Under the pieces are notes generated by a model. It was not told the origin of the DNA, did no database searches, and was given only the letters and a program-made list of their open reading frames with translations. From positions 1 to 16,651 of the forward strand of contig CAZKND010000028.1 in NCBI GenBank assembly GCA_964554215.1: a stretch of 16,651 bases of DNA, read 5' to 3'. Below, in pieces: positions 1 through 7,178 of the stretch (positions are counted from its first letter, which is position 1; each line of letters begins with the position of its first letter). This DNA comes from CAYLJV01 sp964554215 (lineage in GTDB: Archaea > Hadarchaeota > Hadarchaeia > Hadarchaeales > JAGGTB01). A program made the position numbers and the translations under genes.

Positions 1-1
1 G

Positions 2-1567
2 AGTGAAGTTAAAGAAGAAGTCGAATCAGTATGTCCCGAATGCTACAGGAAAGAAAATAAAATCAATAATATCCCTGGAGAGATTGTCGTTGAAGACGAT
101 GGAAAAGTCTATCTAGAGAAAGAGTGTGAAAAACACGGAGAATTCAAAGCGATATACTGGGACGACGTAGATATTTACGAAAAAATAATGGATTACGAAG
201 TAGAAGGCCCAGGAATAGAAAATCCACAAGTGGACGGAACAAGCTGTCCACAAGATTGTGGACTCTGCGAACGTCACAAATCACAATCAGTCTTAACAAA
301 CCTTTTTGTAACTAACCGTTGCGATTTGAGATGCTCCTATTGCTTTGCAAACGCCGGGGCAGAAGGATTTGTCTACGAACCCTCCCTTGAAGAACTACGG
401 GAACAAATGCAGCAAGTCCGCAACCAAGAACCGGTCCCCAGCCAAGCCATCCAAATCACTGGAGGGGAACCTACGGTTAGAGATGACCTAGTTGAAATTG
501 TTGAGATGGCAAACGAAATGGGTTTCACTCAAGTTCAAGTTAATACTAACGGAATCCGCTTAGGAGACGATCCACAGTTAGCTAAGGATCTAAGAGAAGC
601 TGGCACCAATACTATATATCTAAGTTTCGACGGAGTCAGCGAAGAAACCAACCCATGGTTTGAACAGAACAAAAAGACTCTAGATAGTCTACGCGAATGC
701 GGAATGGGAGCAGTTCTAGTACCTGTAGTTATTAACGGACACAACGATCACGAGATAGGCGACATAATACAGTTTGCTAAGGACAATGTAGACATCGTCA
801 GAGGTGTCAATTTCCAACCTGTTTCATTTGTCGGTAAAATAGACAATATCACAGACGAACAAAGGAAAAGAGAAAGAATAACTTACTCAGAAATGATCAA
901 AAAAGCCGAAAAACAGCTAGATGGAGCCATAAAAGCCAAAGAGGATTGGTACCCTGTTCCATTCGTCACACCCGTATCTAAACTAGTGGAAAAAATGAAA
1001 GGCGAACCGCAAGTTGAATTCAGCACACATCCAAGCTGCGGAGTTGCCACTTACGCTTTCATAGATGAAGACGATAGCTTAATCCCAATCACTGATTTTA
1101 TCGACGTCGAAGGATTGATGGAAAAGTTGGATGAGGAAAGCAAAAAAGATGGTATACTCTCCAACTTGAGGACCAAACTCTCTCTAGGACTAAACCTCTC
1201 AGACTACATCGACGAAGAAAAATCACCAGAAGGATTAGATATAGAAGATCTGCTCAAAAAAGCCGTCGCAGGAGGGTCACATGACGAGCTTGGCAAATTC
1301 CACATTAATTCCTTGTTCCTAGGAAGTATGTGGTTCCAAGATGTATGGAATCTAAACATATCACGATTAGAAAGGTGCGTAATTCACTACTCAACCCCCG
1401 AAGGAGTCATCCCATTCTGTGCCTATAACGGAGTAGGCTACGGAGAAGAAATCAGAGAAAAACATTCCGTTCCAATCGAGGAATGGGAAGAAGAAACTGG
1501 TAAAAATATAGAGGATGACCTTTGGGAAGGCGGACCTATCTCCGACCAATCCTCTGATAACGAGTAA
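2..1567 (+). CDS. tes: Tetraether lipid synthase (Tes)-like radical SAM protein, 5'-truncated by the window edge
   Basis: The reading frame is open to the left edge, so the true start lies outside; the first in-window ATG (188) is not the start. In-frame residues before it carry a CPEC pair and a Cys in KECEKHG, a zinc- or iron-ribbon-like N-terminus. Then come a CPQDCGLC cluster (from 242), the radical SAM motif CxxxCxxC in TNRCDLRCSYC (Cys codons at 320, 332 and 341), an ITGGEPT motif, a HPSCGVAT stretch, and a C-terminal RCVIHYSTPEG/FCAYN block. This arrangement is that of the MJ0619/MA_1486 family. Members of that family join two archaeol phytanyl chains end to end to make tetraether lipids; MJ0619 was earlier assigned as a pterin methylase. 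Exact substrate is inferred from family only. Stop TAA is followed by the rpoK promoter region. Confidence 0.82.
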   Translation, partial: SEVKEEVESVCPECYRKENKINNIPGEIVVEDDGKVYLEKECEKHGEFKAIYWDDVDIYEKIMDYEVEGPGIENPQVDGTSCPQDCGLCERHKSQSVLTNLFVTNRCDLRCSYCFANAGAEGFVYEPSLEELREQMQQVRNQEPVPSQAIQITGGEPTVRDDLVEIVEMANEMGFTQVQVNTNGIRLGDDPQLAKDLREAGTNTIYLSFDGVSEETNPWFEQNKKTLDSLRECGMGAVLVPVVINGHNDHEIGDIIQFAKDNVDIVRGVNFQPVSFVGKIDNITDEQRKRERITYSEMIKKAEKQLDGAIKAKEDWYPVPFVTPVSKLVEKMKGEPQVEFSTHPSCGVATYAFIDEDDSLIPITDFIDVEGLMEKLDEESKKDGILSNLRTKLSLGLNLSDYIDEEKSPEGLDIEDLLKKAVAGGSHDELGKFHINSLFLGSMWFQDVWNLNISRLERCVIHYSTPEGVIPFCAYNGVGYGEEIREKHSVPIEEWEEETGKNIEDDLWEGGPISDQSSDNE

Positions 1568-1573
1568 AAATGA

Positions 1574-1588
1574 AAGTTTATTTATGGG
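1574..1588 (+). promoter_or_regulatory. Box A (TATA) candidate for rpoK
   Basis: The stretch GTTTATTTATGG lies about 60 nt before the rpoK ATG, just after the stop codon of the upstream radical SAM gene. It would give a leader of roughly 35-40 nt that includes the GGAGAG ribosome site. Assignment is by eye from the AT-rich box A pattern. Confidence 0.35.
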
Positions 1589-1644
1589 GAAAACCCTGAA
1601 TAATTCTAACCGAACCAAAGAGAAAAAATTGGAGAGATGTTATT

Positions 1645-1848
1645 ATGTATCCTAAAAAATACACACGGTTCGAAAAGGCTCGCGTGATAGGAGCGAGAGC
1701 CATCCAAATCGAACTGGGAGCACCAGTCTTGATAGAACCTCCCGAGGATGTTTCTGACCCAATCGATATCGCCACCCTCGAATTTGAAGAGGATGCAATA
1801 CCAATGACGATTGTCAGAAGGCTTCCAAACGGAGAAAAAGTTCAGTAA
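1645..1848 (+). CDS. rpoK: DNA-directed RNA polymerase subunit K (Rpo6, Rpb6/omega homologue)
   Basis: A 67-residue protein that is nearly all family motif: TRFEKARVIGARAIQIELGAPVLIEPP, then PIDIATLEFEEDAIPMTIVRRLPNGE. This is the conserved core of archaeal Rpo6 and eukaryotic Rpb6, which helps assemble the polymerase and clamps the largest subunit. Length is normal for the archaeal form, which lacks the acidic eukaryotic N-terminal tail. GGAGAG sits about 8 nt upstream of the ATG; another ATG at 1637 is out of frame. A six-T run (1876-1881) follows the gene, just before fen, and could end or weaken transcription. Identification is secure; co-transcription with fen is only suggested by the 48-nt gap. 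Confidence 0.95.
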   Translation: MYPKKYTRFEKARVIGARAIQIELGAPVLIEPPEDVSDPIDIATLEFEEDAIPMTIVRRLPNGEKVQ

Positions 1849-1896
1849 AGCGAAAATAAAATAAATTATTCCATCTTTTTTACTCAGGGGTTTCTT

Positions 1897-2922
1897 GTGG
1901 GAGTCAAAATAAAGGATATAACTCCAATCAAAGAAGTGGAGTTAGAATATCTAAAAAGAAAAACTATCGCAGTAGACGCAATGAACACACTTTACCAATT
2001 CTTATCTATAATCAGACAGTCCGATGGAACGCCTCTTAAGGATTCTCAAGGAAGAACAACTTCTCACCTCTCAGGCTTACTTTATCGAACATCCAATCTA
2101 ATCGAAATGGGTATTGAACCAACATTCGTATTTGACGGGAAGCCTCCAGAACTGAAAAGTAAAGAAATCGAAACCCGACGGGAGATTAGATCAGAAGCTG
2201 AAGAAGCTAGAAAGGAAGCTTTAGAAAAAGGCGAGGAAGAAGAAGCTAGAAAACAGGCTCAAAAAGCCGCTAGAGTATCAAAAGATATGATCAAACAGTC
2301 AAAAGAACTCCTGGATACAATGGGAGTTCCCTGGGTACAAGCACCGGGAGAAGGAGAAGCTCAAACCTCCCATATGGCGAAAAAAGGGGATGTTTGGGCC
2401 ACTGGAAGTCAAGATTTTGACAGTTTGCTTTACGGCTCCTCAATATTGGTAAGAAATATGACGATAACAGGGAAAAGAAAGCTACCCGGGAAAAACCAAT
2501 ACAAAGAAATACTCCCTGAAATTATAAAACTCGAAAAGGTCCTGGAAACTCACCAATTGAACCAGAAAAAACTGATCGCGATCGGGATTCTAGTAGGAAC
2601 GGATTATAACGACGGGATAAAGGGTATAGGACCCAAAAGAGCTCTGAAACTTGCCAAAGAGTACGATGATATAAGCGAGATAGAGAAGGAAGAGATAGAT
2701 GACGGATTTGAAATCGATCCGTCAGAAGTAGAAGAACTATTCCTCAATCCACGGGTCAAAGATGACTACGAAATCGAATGGGAAGAACCCAACCCTGAAA
2801 AAATCAAGGAGTTCCTATGTGAAAAACACGATTTTTCCGAATCAAGAGTGGAAACCGGTATAGAACGGCTCAAGAAAGGAAAAGACGAAAGAGCACAACA
2901 ATCCCTAAAAAAATGGGGATAA
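1897..2922 (+). CDS. fen: Flap endonuclease 1
   Basis: A 341-residue structure-specific nuclease that removes 5' flaps during Okazaki fragment maturation and repair. All active-site carboxylates are in canonical places: D27 (VDAMN), D80 (FDGKPP), E152 and E154 (GEGEAQ), D173 and D175 (SQDFDSLL), and D236 (GTDYN). The helix-hairpin-helix GIKGIGPKRAL follows at about 240-250. The helical arch at 88-135 is very rich in Glu, Lys and Arg. The C-terminus QQSLKKWG is a PCNA-binding (PIP) box of form QxxLxxW, lacking the second aromatic residue. The start is GTG with AGGGG at 1886-1890; the second residue is Gly, as required in FEN-1 where the N-terminus sits near the active site. The stop codon abuts that of convergent pcm with no spacer. 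Confidence 0.96.
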   Translation: MGVKIKDITPIKEVELEYLKRKTIAVDAMNTLYQFLSIIRQSDGTPLKDSQGRTTSHLSGLLYRTSNLIEMGIEPTFVFDGKPPELKSKEIETRREIRSEAEEARKEALEKGEEEEARKQAQKAARVSKDMIKQSKELLDTMGVPWVQAPGEGEAQTSHMAKKGDVWATGSQDFDSLLYGSSILVRNMTITGKRKLPGKNQYKEILPEIIKLEKVLETHQLNQKKLIAIGILVGTDYNDGIKGIGPKRALKLAKEYDDISEIEKEEIDDGFEIDPSEVEELFLNPRVKDDYEIEWEEPNPEKIKEFLCEKHDFSESRVETGIERLKKGKDERAQQSLKKWG

Positions 2923-3591
2923 TCACCTGACCTCCCCCTCATCCCAACCATCCTCACCTATCAATGGAACAAATGCACAACTCGTGTGTCTATTAACATC
3001 AGTCTCATCCTCACTCTCCTTCTGCACCTCCAACAATCTCTGACCTCTATAATGACTGCCGACCGGAGCAGCCAATATACCGCCCACTTTAAGTTGTTCT
3101 ATCAAATCATCTGAAACTTTAGGAGAGCAAGCCGTTACAATAATCCGATCATATGGAGCCTCTTCTTCCAAACCAGTGGTCCCATCACCCACTAAAACCT
3201 CTACCAAGTCTCCATAACCTGCATCTTCTAAATTTCTACGGCCAAATTCAGCGATATCGGTCAATCTCTCCACCGAGAAGATTTTCCCATCTTCACCTAC
3301 CATTTCCGCCATCAATGCAGCATTATACCCCGACCCTGTACCGATCTCTAAAATTTTCTGACCTTCCTCCACCTTGAGAACTTCGAGCATAATCGCAATC
3401 ATACTGGGGGCCGATATAGTCTGGCCTTCGCCGATTGACAACGGTCGATCGACATACGCCTGTTTTTCGTATTTTGAAGGGATAAATTCCTCCCTCGGCA
3501 CCGTTTCGAAAGCTTCGATTGTCTCTGGTTTTTCTAGATAATCCTTTCTCTTCAGTTTCTCAACTAGGTCTTTCCTTTTATCTTCCAACAA
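2923..3591 (-). CDS. pcm: Protein-L-isoaspartate O-methyltransferase
   Basis: A 222-residue SAM-dependent methyltransferase that starts repair of isoaspartyl damage in ageing proteins. It has the family signature IGEGQTISAPSMIA (53-66), the SAM-binding motif LEIGTGSGYNAALMA (81-95), an acidic ribose-binding region FSVER, and a late DRIIVTACSP motif. There is no ATG in a suitable place: two adjacent TTG codons (3591 and 3588) follow a strong GGGGAGG site at 3597-3603, so initiation at TTG is well supported. The gene lies 54 nt downstream of the Trm112-like gene on the same strand; an AT-rich stretch in that gap could be its own promoter. It ends flush against fen. Acidic composition matches the rest of the window. 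Confidence 0.94.
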   Translation of the reverse strand: MLEDKRKDLVEKLKRKDYLEKPETIEAFETVPREEFIPSKYEKQAYVDRPLSIGEGQTISAPSMIAIMLEVLKVEEGQKILEIGTGSGYNAALMAEMVGEDGKIFSVERLTDIAEFGRRNLEDAGYGDLVEVLVGDGTTGLEEEAPYDRIIVTACSPKVSDDLIEQLKVGGILAAPVGSHYRGQRLLEVQKESEDETDVNRHTSCAFVPLIGEDGWDEGEVR

Positions 3592-3645
3592 TGAGTCCTC
3601 CCCGGATAATAATTTAATATTCTTACTTAGAAAAGTAAACCCATT

Positions 3646-3810
3646 TCAGTCCCTCAAATCGTCGGGCAACATGTTCGGAACCCCATCCTCTATAGGGAAT
3701 TCTCTGCCACAATCCGTACAAACGACTTTCCCATCTTCTAACTCTAAATCGGCCTTACAGTGCGGGCAGGCTAAAATCTCCAAATTTTCCTCATCCAAAC
3801 TTTCACTCAT
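3646..3810 (-). CDS. Trm112/UPF0434-family small zinc-ribbon protein
   Basis: A 54-codon gene. The protein begins MSESLDEENLEILACPHCKA and ends PIEDGVPNMLPDDLRD. Cys pairs CPHC (15-18) and CTDC (31-34) make a zinc ribbon, and the tail EFPIEDGVPNMLP is the hallmark of Trm112p-like proteins, including bacterial YcaR. Trm112 is a small activating partner of several SAM methyltransferases that modify tRNA, rRNA or release factors. ATG at 3810 is preceded by AGGTG four bases upstream, the same site as before the UbiA gene. It sits directly upstream of pcm on the same strand. I see good family evidence; which methyltransferase it serves here is unknown, and a Pcm link is only inference from position. 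Confidence 0.87.
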   Translation of the reverse strand: MSESLDEENLEILACPHCKADLELEDGKVVCTDCGREFPIEDGVPNMLPDDLRD

Positions 3811-3865
3811 GCTACACCTATTTTAATCAAACATCTTCAAGTTAAAATCATTTGACTATTCCAAA

Positions 3866-3880
3866 CCGTTAAATATTGGC
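3866..3880 (-). promoter_or_regulatory. Box A candidate for the Trm112-like/pcm unit
   Basis: On the minus strand CCAATATTTAACGG lies about 60 nt before the Trm112-like ATG, leaving a leader that contains the AGGTG site. It shares a 145-bp divergent intergenic region with the glycosyltransferase promoter. Weak evidence, by eye only. Confidence 0.3.
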
Positions 3881-3916
3881 AAGGTAAGAATGATTTTCAA
3901 CTGTAAATAAAACAAA

Positions 3917-3930
3917 CTAATTATAGATTC
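3917..3930 (+). promoter_or_regulatory. Box A candidate for the glycosyltransferase gene
   Basis: CTAATTATAGATTC is centred about 32 nt before ATG 3956. With the usual archaeal spacing this places the transcript start within a few bases of the ATG, so the message would be leaderless or nearly so. That agrees with the absence of a Shine-Dalgarno site. Confidence 0.4.
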
Positions 3931-3955
3931 AAAAATTATTCAAACCTGGTTGTCG

Positions 3956-4717
3956 ATGACAATGATTTCAATAGTTATCCCTGCCCTAAACGAAGAGGAA
4001 TTCCTTGAAGACTGCATATGGTCGATAAGGAACCAAAATTATTCGGGCGAGTATGAAATCATAGTGATGGACAACGGGAGCGACGACAGAACACAGGAAA
4101 TAGCCAGAGAACACGCCGACAAGCTATACATAGAACCCGAAATGAGTTTACCCGAACTTCGAAACGAAGGTATAAGAAAATCCGAAGGAGAAATCATAGC
4201 TTCAACTGATGCAGACTGCTTAATGGATGAAAACTGGCTGAAAGAAGCGGAGAAAAGCCTCAAAAACGGCAACGTGTTAGTTACAGGCCCTATAACATCC
4301 ATTAAAGACACGGAACTTTTCCAAGTACTACTATATCTTTACAACATTTGGCTTCAAATATCCATGAACTCCCTAGGCTTCTCACACGCCTCAGCCGGAA
4401 ACTGCGCTTTTTACAAAAAAGAAGCCCTTGAAATCGGAGGTTTCAAACACTTCTTCCCCTCAGACGGAAAATTCGGAGTGGACATGAGAAAAAGAGGAAA
4501 TCTAAGATTCAACCCAGATATGTTGGTATTCACCTCAATGAGAAGATACAGAAAGGACCCGATCGTCAATACTTCCTGGGAACTTGTACTTTCACACATA
4601 AGGCTAAGATATGGGGAAAAGAAAGAATTCCACAAAAGTTACTACTGGAGAGGAAAGGATAAATCCGAACTAACACCAACAGAAAAAGACGAAACTAATA
4701 CTTCTCCACAAGCTTAG
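3956..4717 (+). CDS. Family 2 (GT-A fold) glycosyltransferase
   Basis: A 253-residue soluble glycosyltransferase. The N-terminus ISIVIPALNEEEFLEDCIWSI is the nucleotide-sugar binding start of GT2 enzymes, followed by EIIVMDNGSDDRTQEIA and the metal-binding DxD in TDADC (85-87). HASAGNCAFYKKEALEIGGF (144-163) is the acceptor-side region. There is no terminal membrane anchor, so it probably works at the cytoplasmic membrane face on lipid-linked or glycolipid acceptors; donor and acceptor are unknown. ATG 3956 fits the upstream box A as a near-leaderless start; TTG 3950 and ATG 3962 are alternatives. Its last 23 bp overlap the convergent epimerase gene, suggesting both belong to sugar metabolism, though they are oppositely transcribed. 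Confidence 0.88.
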   Translation: MTMISIVIPALNEEEFLEDCIWSIRNQNYSGEYEIIVMDNGSDDRTQEIAREHADKLYIEPEMSLPELRNEGIRKSEGEIIASTDADCLMDENWLKEAEKSLKNGNVLVTGPITSIKDTELFQVLLYLYNIWLQISMNSLGFSHASAGNCAFYKKEALEIGGFKHFFPSDGKFGVDMRKRGNLRFNPDMLVFTSMRRYRKDPIVNTSWELVLSHIRLRYGEKKEFHKSYYWRGKDKSELTPTEKDETNTSPQA

Positions 4718-5612
4718 ACAAACCTTCCCTCAAAGAAAATTCGGGCTCGAAATCTAATTTTTCGTTAATCTTTGATATGTCCGAGCTGCTGTGCTTGATA
4801 TCTCCTTCGCGAGAGGATTCAAAATCCGGTTCCACGTCCTCGTTCCCCGTAACTTCCAACAAAATATCACATAGTTCATTAATAGAAACGGATTTCCCAC
4901 TACCCAGATTGAAAATCTCCCCCACCACATCTTCTGATTCGAGCGCTTCAATATTAGCCCTCACCACATCACCAACATAGACAAAATCCCTCGTCTGTTC
5001 ACCATCGCCGAAAATAATTGGTGCTTTCCCCTCCGCCAACCGATCCAAAAATTTCGGAATTACCCCTGCATAACTCCCTCCTCCCTGTCTCAACCCATAA
5101 ACGTTGAAATATCGAAAAATGACAGGGTTAAGACCAGTCCGGTCCAATATTTTCTCTTCAGCCAAAAGTTTGGACTCGGCATATGGCGAAGTCGGGTCAG
5201 GGGAAGCCTCCTCATCCAAGGGGAGATAATCCGGGTCACCATACACAGCACAAGTAGAAGCAAAAACGAACTTTTCTACCCCATGCTCTTCACATTCTTC
5301 TAAAAGATTGACCGTGCCTTTAACATTCACTTCCTCAGTCAGCTCCGGATTTTCCACTGAAAACGGAACACTGGTAATCGCAGCTTCATGAAAAACCGCA
5401 TCCACATCTTTTAATGCCTCCCTAACATCCTCCTTATTTCTCAAATCGCCCTCGATAAAGCGGAAATCCGACCTATCGATACAATTATCTAAATTTTCTA
5501 TATCCCCAGAACTAAGATTATCGAGCACATTAACCTCATAGCCCTCATCAAGTAAACGTTCAGCTAAGTGGCTGCCTATGAAACCCGCACCGCCTGTAAC
5601 TAAAACTTTCAA
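4695..5612 (-). CDS. NAD-dependent nucleotide-sugar epimerase/dehydratase (UDP-glucose 4-epimerase-like)
   Basis: A 305-residue extended short-chain dehydrogenase. The Rossmann motif VTGGAGFIGSH (Gly 7, 10, 13) opens the protein, with an acidic NAD-ribose residue in LDNLSSG at 30-36. The catalytic set is present as Thr120 (FASTCAVYG, Thr in place of the usual Ser), Tyr144 and Lys148 (YAESK). RYFNVYGLRQ and FGDGEQTRDFVYVGDVV are the substrate-side motifs typical of GalE/RmlB relatives. It most likely interconverts UDP-hexoses for surface glycans; the precise sugar cannot be read from sequence. Start TTG 5612 follows GGGGATTAA; no better start is visible. It is the last gene of the minus-strand series, 73 nt after the membrane protein gene, and overlaps the glycosyltransferase tail to tail. 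Confidence 0.9.
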   Translation of the reverse strand: MKVLVTGGAGFIGSHLAERLLDEGYEVNVLDNLSSGDIENLDNCIDRSDFRFIEGDLRNKEDVREALKDVDAVFHEAAITSVPFSVENPELTEEVNVKGTVNLLEECEEHGVEKFVFASTCAVYGDPDYLPLDEEASPDPTSPYAESKLLAEEKILDRTGLNPVIFRYFNVYGLRQGGGSYAGVIPKFLDRLAEGKAPIIFGDGEQTRDFVYVGDVVRANIEALESEDVVGEIFNLGSGKSVSINELCDILLEVTGNEDVEPDFESSREGDIKHSSSDISKINEKLDFEPEFSLREGLSKLVEKY

Positions 5613-5685
5613 TTAATCCCCGTGAAAAATCAATACCCCTCTCTTAAAGAATCTTCTGAAACATTGAAAACTAGAAAAAGCACCG

Positions 5686-6255
5686 CTAAATATAGGAAAA
5701 GATTATAGCCGAGACCAAAGCCCCAATCATCGATAATATAACTATTACTACCAACTTAGAAAAAGGTTCAGAACCAAAATCCGGGTCCATAGGCTTACTT
5801 CTCAAACGGTTCAAAGTGTACACCGAACGCTGTATTCCAAGCTGACCTCCCCACAAAGTCAAAGGAAGATTAATACAGAAAATCAGAACGATTATAGTGA
5901 TAAGTTTAAGTTCGGAAAACGGAATACTCGCCAAAGACCATCCCGTAATGGTCTCTTCAACATAACTGAAGAGAATATGGTCATACATCCCTCTAGCAAA
6001 GAAAAATAAGAACCCTCCTACTCCAAACAGAATGTGGGTCAGCACGAAAGCCGAAACAGCAGATAGGGTAAAAAACAAGAAAAGTTTCCAAGAAGTCGCG
6101 AGGTTCGCAGGATTTGTCACTCTCACAACATAACTAATAGAAACAAATGAATCAATCGTTCCATACCATCTAGAAATAGCGAAACCTCCAATCCAACTTA
6201 CCACCACTATTAACCAAAAAACGTATTTTAATCGATCCGATTTCAAATATTTCAC
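5686..6255 (-). CDS. Integral membrane protein with about four helices, function unknown (weakly SpoIIM-like)
   Basis: I do not recognise this protein firmly. It is about 189 residues with hydrophobic segments near 12-30, 58-90 (long, possibly two helices or a re-entrant pair, Phe-rich around GVGGFLFFFARGM), 113-135 and 168-190. A soluble loop, QLGIQRSVYTLNRLRSKPMDPDFGSEP, precedes the last helix. The overall plan and the Gly-rich helix recall the SpoIIM/DUF95 family, but similarity is weak. The start is uncertain: GTG 6255 and TTG 6258 lack a Shine-Dalgarno site, whereas TTG 6246 has GGTGA six bases ahead. It follows the coiled-coil gene by about 24 nt, so the two are probably co-expressed and may act together at the membrane. 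Confidence 0.72.
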   Translation of the reverse strand: MKYLKSDRLKYVFWLIVVVSWIGGFAISRWYGTIDSFVSISYVVRVTNPANLATSWKLFLFFTLSAVSAFVLTHILFGVGGFLFFFARGMYDHILFSYVEETITGWSLASIPFSELKLITIIVLIFCINLPLTLWGGQLGIQRSVYTLNRLRSKPMDPDFGSEPFSKLVVIVILSMIGALVSAIIFSYI

Positions 6256-6279
6256 CAAAAAATAGAGAAAATAGAGTTA

Positions 6280-6528
6280 TTATTCATGTTCGCTCTTATA
6301 TCTCTTCTTAGCCTGGTCAATAGTCTTCTTCAAATAATTATGGTCAGTGTCTACCTCAACATCATCGCTAGAATCATCCTCTTTTGAATTTTTGCTCTTT
6401 TTCTTCTTGCTCTTCTTGGAACTTTTCGATTGGGCATTGGCTTTCAAGCCCTTCTCTATCCTACTTACTCTTCTTTCCAAATCTTCAACTTTTTTCTCAA
6501 GATCATCAATAGATGATTCTTCACTCAT
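6280..6528 (-). CDS. Small coiled-coil protein with charge-segregated tail, function unknown
   Basis: An 82-residue soluble protein. Residues 7-28 place I7, L10, V14, L17, V21, I24 and L28 in perfect 3-4 heptad spacing, a short parallel or antiparallel coiled coil. Then follows a low-complexity stretch with a Ser/Lys block (KSSKKSKKKKSKNSK) and next to it an acidic block (EDDSSDDVEVDTD), ending in a basic helix. ATG 6528 is chosen because GGTGAT lies just upstream; GTG codons at 6531 and 6537 are possible. It sits between AMMECR1 (45 nt) and the membrane protein (about 24 nt). No family is recognised. It could be a scaffold or adaptor for the membrane protein, but this is inference. Confidence 0.75.
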   Translation of the reverse strand: MSEESSIDDLEKKVEDLERRVSRIEKGLKANAQSKSSKKSKKKKSKNSKEDDSSDDVEVDTDHNYLKKTIDQAKKRYKSEHE

Positions 6529-6573
6529 CACTATCACCGAATTGGGCTGGAATAATTTGTCTAATAAGTTTTT

Positions 6574-7176
6574 TCATATAGACAACTCCTCTTCCACAAC
6601 TTCGCCTCTAGGTTCCTTTTCCTTGAACACCTGAGCTGAAAATTTTTCAAGAGAAATATCTTCCTTAATCCAAGCATCAGGAGACAAACCTGCCTTCACA
6701 CAGGTTTGAGATAAAAACTCCTCAGAATCCCAATCATTATCAACAGGCACCTGCGGCAACAAAAGGCCCTCAGCCCCTCCGTATTTTACAATCAAACCAT
6801 CACGACCCACTTCAATCTTTTCAGGATATTTTTCAGAATCTTCAACTTCAACCTCTTCAGGAACAGTCAACATGCTCACCTCAACGGTGATATCATCCAA
6901 CTCTTCAGGAGAAACCTCGGGAAAACGAGGGTCTCTAGTAGCTGCATTAATCGCAGAATTCACCAACCCCTCAATAAAAGGCTGACGCGGCATAGGCCTA
7001 CCTATACAACCCCTTAAATTGTCATTTTTTTCCAGAGTTACGAAAACACCTCGTTCCTCCTCCATCTGTTCCGGTAATTCTTCATCTACCTCCGGCTCCT
7101 CACCCTCTTTCAAAAAGTTCTCGAGAGCATCCCTCGCTATTTTAACCGCTTTCTCACCTTGTTCTTGACTAAACAT
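6574..7176 (-). CDS. AMMECR1-domain protein
   Basis: A 200-residue member of the AMMECR1 family (TIGR00296), conserved from archaea to humans. Diagnostic motifs are RGVFVTLEKNDNLRGCIGRPMP, with LRGCIG at 54-59, then INAATRDPRFPEVSPEELDDITVEVSML and a C-terminal LLLPQVPVDNDWDSEEFLSQTCVKAGL. The biochemical role is not established; a role in nucleic acid or protein modification has been suggested for the family. In many archaea it is paired with a Memo-type protein, which is absent here. ATG 7176 follows GGGGGA with good spacing; TTG 7182 would place that site too close. The start lies two bases past the stop of the Mut7-C gene, implying translational coupling. Confidence 0.92.
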   Translation of the reverse strand: MFSQEQGEKAVKIARDALENFLKEGEEPEVDEELPEQMEEERGVFVTLEKNDNLRGCIGRPMPRQPFIEGLVNSAINAATRDPRFPEVSPEELDDITVEVSMLTVPEEVEVEDSEKYPEKIEVGRDGLIVKYGGAEGLLLPQVPVDNDWDSEEFLSQTCVKAGLSPDAWIKEDISLEKFSAQVFKEKEPRGEVVEEELSI

Positions 7177-7178
7177 TC

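Noticed and set aside
188..190. ATG 188 as the true start of the radical SAM gene
   Set aside because: The frame is open upstream to the edge and encodes conserved Cys motifs (CPEC and KECEKHG) expected in the family, so the gene begins outside the window.
1876..1881. T-run between rpoK and fen as a full terminator
   Set aside because: It is only six Ts and lies 15 nt before the fen GTG. Termination here would require a fen promoter overlapping the rpoK tail, which I cannot show.
3153..3377. Plus-strand frame inside pcm (74 codons)
   Set aside because: It lies antisense to a secure gene, is rich in Pro, Leu, His and Ser as expected for the opposite strand, and has no family motif.
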